Below the pieces are notes generated by a model. That model did no database searches. It had not been told where the DNA came from and saw only the letters and a list, made by a program, of their open reading frames with translations. Positions 14,814 to 17,489 of a stretch of 17,489 nt of DNA are shown here, piece after piece. The position numbers and the translations under genes are program-made. Origin of the DNA: Nitrospinota bacterium (GTDB lineage: Bacteria; UBA8248; JACPRG01). The stretch is taken from NCBI GenBank assembly GCA_030740135.1, contig JASLXW010000023.1, positions 1 to 17,489 of the forward strand, given 5' to 3'. How positions within the stretch are numbered: position 1 is the stretch's first letter; every line of letters starts with the position of its first letter.

Positions 14814-17126
14814 ATGGCGACACCCCTTGAGTTGGTCGGGACCCGGGCCGTGAAGGTGGACGCGGCCGAGAAGGTGACCGGGCGGTCACGCTACTTCGAC
14901 GACGCCCGCCATGACGACGCCTTGGCGGCGCGCGTCCTGTGGAGCCCGCATCCCCACGCGCGCATCGCGCACATCGACGAAAGCCGGGCGCTACGCGTTC
15001 CGGGGGTCAAGGGGGTGTTGACCGGAGAGGACCTGCCCGAGGGCCGGATGGGTCCGTTCATCAAGGACGAGCCGGCCATCGCCAAGGGCGTCACGCTGTA
15101 CGTCGGCGAACCCGTGGCCCTGGTGGCCGCGAGAAGTGACGAAGCCGCCGCCGAGGCGATCCGGCGGATCAAGGTTGAATATGAAGAACTGCCGGCGGCG
15201 TTTACGGTCGATGAGGCCATGGCGGTGGACGCCCCGATCCTGCATCCCGGCCTGAAGGATTACATCACCATCTACGAGGCCGTGCAGGACGGCAACGTCT
15301 GCTCGCACACGACGTTCATCGAAGGGGACATCAAGAATGGGTTCGCCGAGGCCGATGAGATTTTCGAGGACACGTTCACGACGCAGCGGGTCCATCAGGC
15401 CTACCTGGAGCGCAGCGGGGCCGTCGCGGACGTGGACGCCTCCGGCAGGCTGATCATCTGGAGCAACACCCAGTCCGTCCACCTGACCCAGATCCGAATC
15501 TCGGAGTGCCTGGCCATTCCGCAGTCGCGCATCCACGTGATCAACAGCCGGGTCGGGGGCGGTTTCGGCGGGCGGATGGAGCCGACCGTCCAGCCGATGG
15601 CGGGCGCGCTGGCCCTGAAGTGCGGGGCCAAGGTGAAGCTGTATCTGGACCGGCAGGAGGAGTTCGTCTTTTCGAAGCCGCGCCATAGCTGCCGCATGGA
15701 GGTGAGGACCGGGGTCAAGCGGGACGGACGGATCACCGCAAAGCAGGTGACGCTCTACTACAACACCGGGGCTTACGCCGACGACGGCCCCGGGATCGTG
15801 GGCTTCGGGGGCATGATGTCCCGGGGCCCGTACCGGATTCCCAACGTCCTGGTGGATGCCTACTGCGTGTACACCAACCTGCCAAAGTCGGGGGCGTTCC
15901 GGGGATTCGGGAACCCCCAGTCCACGTTCGGCTCCGAGTCCCAGTTTGACACGATCGCGCAGCGGCTGGGGATGGATCCGCTCGAGATCCGGGTGAAGAA
16001 CGCCGTCGACGTGGGCGACACGGCCCTTGGCGGAAAAGAGCTCACAAGCGTGGGCCTGAAGCGATGCTTTGAGGAGGCCGCATCCAAGGCGGGCTGGCGG
16101 AAGACCGGACCGGCGAGGCCCGGCAAGATCCGGGGAATGGGGATCGCGGCGCTGCACCACATCAGCGGGCTTCTGTCGGCGGGGGCTTTCGTGAAGGTCA
16201 ACGAAGACGGCACCGTGGGACTCGTCGCGGGGGCCATCGATATCGGCCAGGGATGCGAGACGGTGCTCTCGCAGATCGCCGCCGAAGAGCTGGGCGTCCC
16301 CATGTCGGAGATCCACTACGCCTCGGTGGATTCCGATTCGGCGCCGTTCAACTGGGGGACGGCGGGGAGCCGGACCACGTTCACCGTCGGCAACGCCGTC
16401 AAGCTGGCCGCCGAAGACGCCAAGAAGCAGCTCCTCGAGCTGGCCGCCGGGACACTGGAGGCGAATGTCGAGGATCTGGAGGTCCACGGAAAAACGGTCC
16501 GGATCAAAGGCAGTCCGCAGCGGGCCCTGCCATATCGCGACCTGGGGGCGATCAGCCACTGGGTGAAGGGCGGGCCAATCCTGGGAAAAGGCTCCTTCCT
16601 CGTTGAAGGCCAAAGCGTCGATCCGAAGCGGGCCGTGCTGCACGGGTTCCCCTTCGGGGCCATGACCGCTTTTATTTTCGGGGTCCACATCGTCGAGGTG
16701 GAGGTGGACACGGAGACCGGCGAGGTGAGCGTCGTGCGGGCGGTCGCCGCGCATGACGTCGGCCGGGCCATCAATCCGGCGGTCGTGGAAGGCCAGATTG
16801 AAGGCGGCTTCGCCCAGGGCCTCGGCTACACCCTGATGGAAGACCTCGTGACCGACGGCGGGCAGACGATCAACCCGTCATTCATCGACTACAAGATTCC
16901 CAGCGTGCTGGATGTTCCCGAAGAGATGATCCCGATCATCGTAGAGGAGCCGGATCCCGCCGGCCCGTTCGGCGCCAAGGGAGTCGGCGAACCCGGCTTG
17001 GTGGCGACGGCGCCCGCCGTTGCCAACGCGATTTACGACGCTGTCGGCGTGCGCATCCACGACTTGCCCATCACGCCGGAAAAGGTCCTGGCCGCCCTGG
17101 AAGAGAAAGAAGCCTCGGGCTCGTAG
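14814..17126 (+). CDS. Molybdenum hydroxylase, molybdopterin-binding large subunit (xanthine dehydrogenase family)
   Basis: 770 residues, normal length. The N-terminal a/b hammerhead domain begins at VTGRSRYFDD (21-30). Cofactor-binding motifs are RVGGGFGGR (246-254), GAFRGFGNPQ (360-369), DIGQGCET (476-483, Gln479 near Mo) and GTAGSRTTF (515-523). The active-site base is Glu726 in GAKGVGEPG. The loop at 361 is not the Cys-bearing AYRCSFR of CO dehydrogenase, so this is not a CO oxidiser; the catalytic Glu marks a hydroxylase/dehydrogenase acting on an N-heterocycle, aldehyde or aryl-/heteroaryl-CoA. Partner subunits are the two genes just upstream. Start ATG with AGGAG six bases upstream. 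Substrate unknown; the neighbouring UbiD gene recalls the furoyl-CoA dehydrogenase clusters. Confidence 0.94.
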   Translation: MATPLELVGTRAVKVDAAEKVTGRSRYFDDARHDDALAARVLWSPHPHARIAHIDESRALRVPGVKGVLTGEDLPEGRMGPFIKDEPAIAKGVTLYVGEPVALVAARSDEAAAEAIRRIKVEYEELPAAFTVDEAMAVDAPILHPGLKDYITIYEAVQDGNVCSHTTFIEGDIKNGFAEADEIFEDTFTTQRVHQAYLERSGAVADVDASGRLIIWSNTQSVHLTQIRISECLAIPQSRIHVINSRVGGGFGGRMEPTVQPMAGALALKCGAKVKLYLDRQEEFVFSKPRHSCRMEVRTGVKRDGRITAKQVTLYYNTGAYADDGPGIVGFGGMMSRGPYRIPNVLVDAYCVYTNLPKSGAFRGFGNPQSTFGSESQFDTIAQRLGMDPLEIRVKNAVDVGDTALGGKELTSVGLKRCFEEAASKAGWRKTGPARPGKIRGMGIAALHHISGLLSAGAFVKVNEDGTVGLVAGAIDIGQGCETVLSQIAAEELGVPMSEIHYASVDSDSAPFNWGTAGSRTTFTVGNAVKLAAEDAKKQLLELAAGTLEANVEDLEVHGKTVRIKGSPQRALPYRDLGAISHWVKGGPILGKGSFLVEGQSVDPKRAVLHGFPFGAMTAFIFGVHIVEVEVDTETGEVSVVRAVAAHDVGRAINPAVVEGQIEGGFAQGLGYTLMEDLVTDGGQTINPSFIDYKIPSVLDVPEEMIPIIVEEPDPAGPFGAKGVGEPGLVATAPAVANAIYDAVGVRIHDLPITPEKVLAALEEKEASGS

Positions 17127-17489
17127 TTTGTCCCGGTATCCCCTGAGGATTCTTTGGCTATTTCCTGCCGAGGACACCCCTGGCAAACACCTTCGTCCGT
17201 AGCCCGGATTAATCACAACCCCTTACTTGCCGCCAACCGGGTCGGCAACTACGACTCCCTCGCCGAATGGGCATGGATCCGCCAGCCGCTTCGGGCTCGG
17301 TCCCGACGAGGAACGTCGTGATCGCGGGCCGGTAGAGGCGGAGGATCACCGAAGGGCGCGACCCCGCGTTTTGGCCATTGCGGCCGGAGATCAGCGCCCA
17401 GTTGGGGGCTTCGAGAAGTGTATAGGTTCAGATAGATGTGAGACATCTCCTTGGGTAGGGAGTAGAGTTCCAGGGGCCAACAGAGTAGA
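17127..17489. other. 363-bp stretch without a recognisable gene
   Basis: After the large-subunit stop I see no strong intrinsic terminator; ATCC/GGAT around CCTGA near 17139-17151, followed by TCTTT, is the weak best candidate. Small perfect inverted repeats are TTGCCG/CGGCAA (17227-17232 and 17243-17248), CGACG/CGTCG (17304-17318) and AGATGT/ACATCT (17434-17448). On the minus strand a frame is open from the right edge to a stop at 17249, passing through LELYSLPKEMSHIYLNLYT, and the adjacent frame reads on as LLEAPNWALISG. The two together could be a frameshifted remnant entering from beyond the window, but I recognise no family and do not call a gene. Confidence 0.3.

Noticed and set aside
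13405..17126. Aerobic CO dehydrogenase (coxMSL)
   Set aside because: Subunit order M-S-L fits, but the large subunit lacks the AYRCSFR active-site loop with its Cys.
13405..17126. 4-Hydroxybenzoyl-CoA reductase
   Set aside because: The FAD subunit is 300 residues with only three scattered Cys, so the diagnostic 4Fe-4S insertion is absent.
17227..17248. TTGCCG/CGGCAA as an intrinsic terminator after the Mo subunit
   Set aside because: Only six pairs with a 10-nt loop, about 100 bp from the stop codon and with no T-run after it.

Overview
This is a GC-rich bacterial window with twelve supportable protein-coding genes, one of them cut by the left edge. They form a catabolic locus behind a divergently transcribed TetR-family regulator. 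I see no rRNA, tRNA, CRISPR array or insertion sequence. The combination of a prenylated-FMN-type (UbiD) decarboxylase, a molybdenum hydroxylase, an acyl-CoA ligase and a thiolase, with no oxygenase gene, suggests an anaerobe or facultative anaerobe living on organic acids, aromatics or heterocycles. A Desulfobacterota-like proteobacterium is a reasonable guess, but the window contains no phylogenetic marker.

Layout. 1-102: the end of a RidA-like protein. 103-267: an intergenic stretch with inverted repeats, between convergent genes. 268-852 (minus): the TetR-family regulator. 853-961: the divergent control region, with a good sigma70-like promoter whose -10 box lies inside a perfect 9+3+9 palindrome, the probable TetR operator. 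962-4478: a three-gene CUT2 (ribose-type) ABC importer, ATPase, permease and periplasmic binding protein. 4479-4677: a leader with two strong stem-loops. 4678-8694: HyuA/HyuB-type ATP-dependent hydantoinase/ketone-carboxylase pair. 8774-10315: AMP-forming acyl-CoA ligase. 10377-11582: SCP2-type thiolase. 11583-11873: intergenic with a second promoter. 11874-13349: UbiD-family decarboxylase. 13405-17126: three-subunit molybdenum hydroxylase in the order FAD, 2Fe-2S and Mo subunits. 17127-17489: no gene I can name.

How the genes may work together (inference). A small organic compound is imported by the ABC system. HyuAB act on it with ATP, by ring opening or by carboxylation of a ketone. The ligase makes the CoA thioester and the thiolase cleaves the resulting 3-ketoacyl-CoA. 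Carboxylase, ligase, thiolase is the order of steps in anaerobic acetone and acetophenone degradation, but the small third carboxylase subunit is absent here. The UbiD enzyme and the molybdenum hydroxylase add a decarboxylation and a ring or carbon hydroxylation, as in the furoate/furandicarboxylate (Hmf) route, but in a combination I do not recognise as a described pathway. Several active-site departures (HyuA second phosphate motif, UbiD metal-ligand histidine, binding-protein aspartate) suggest an unusual substrate.
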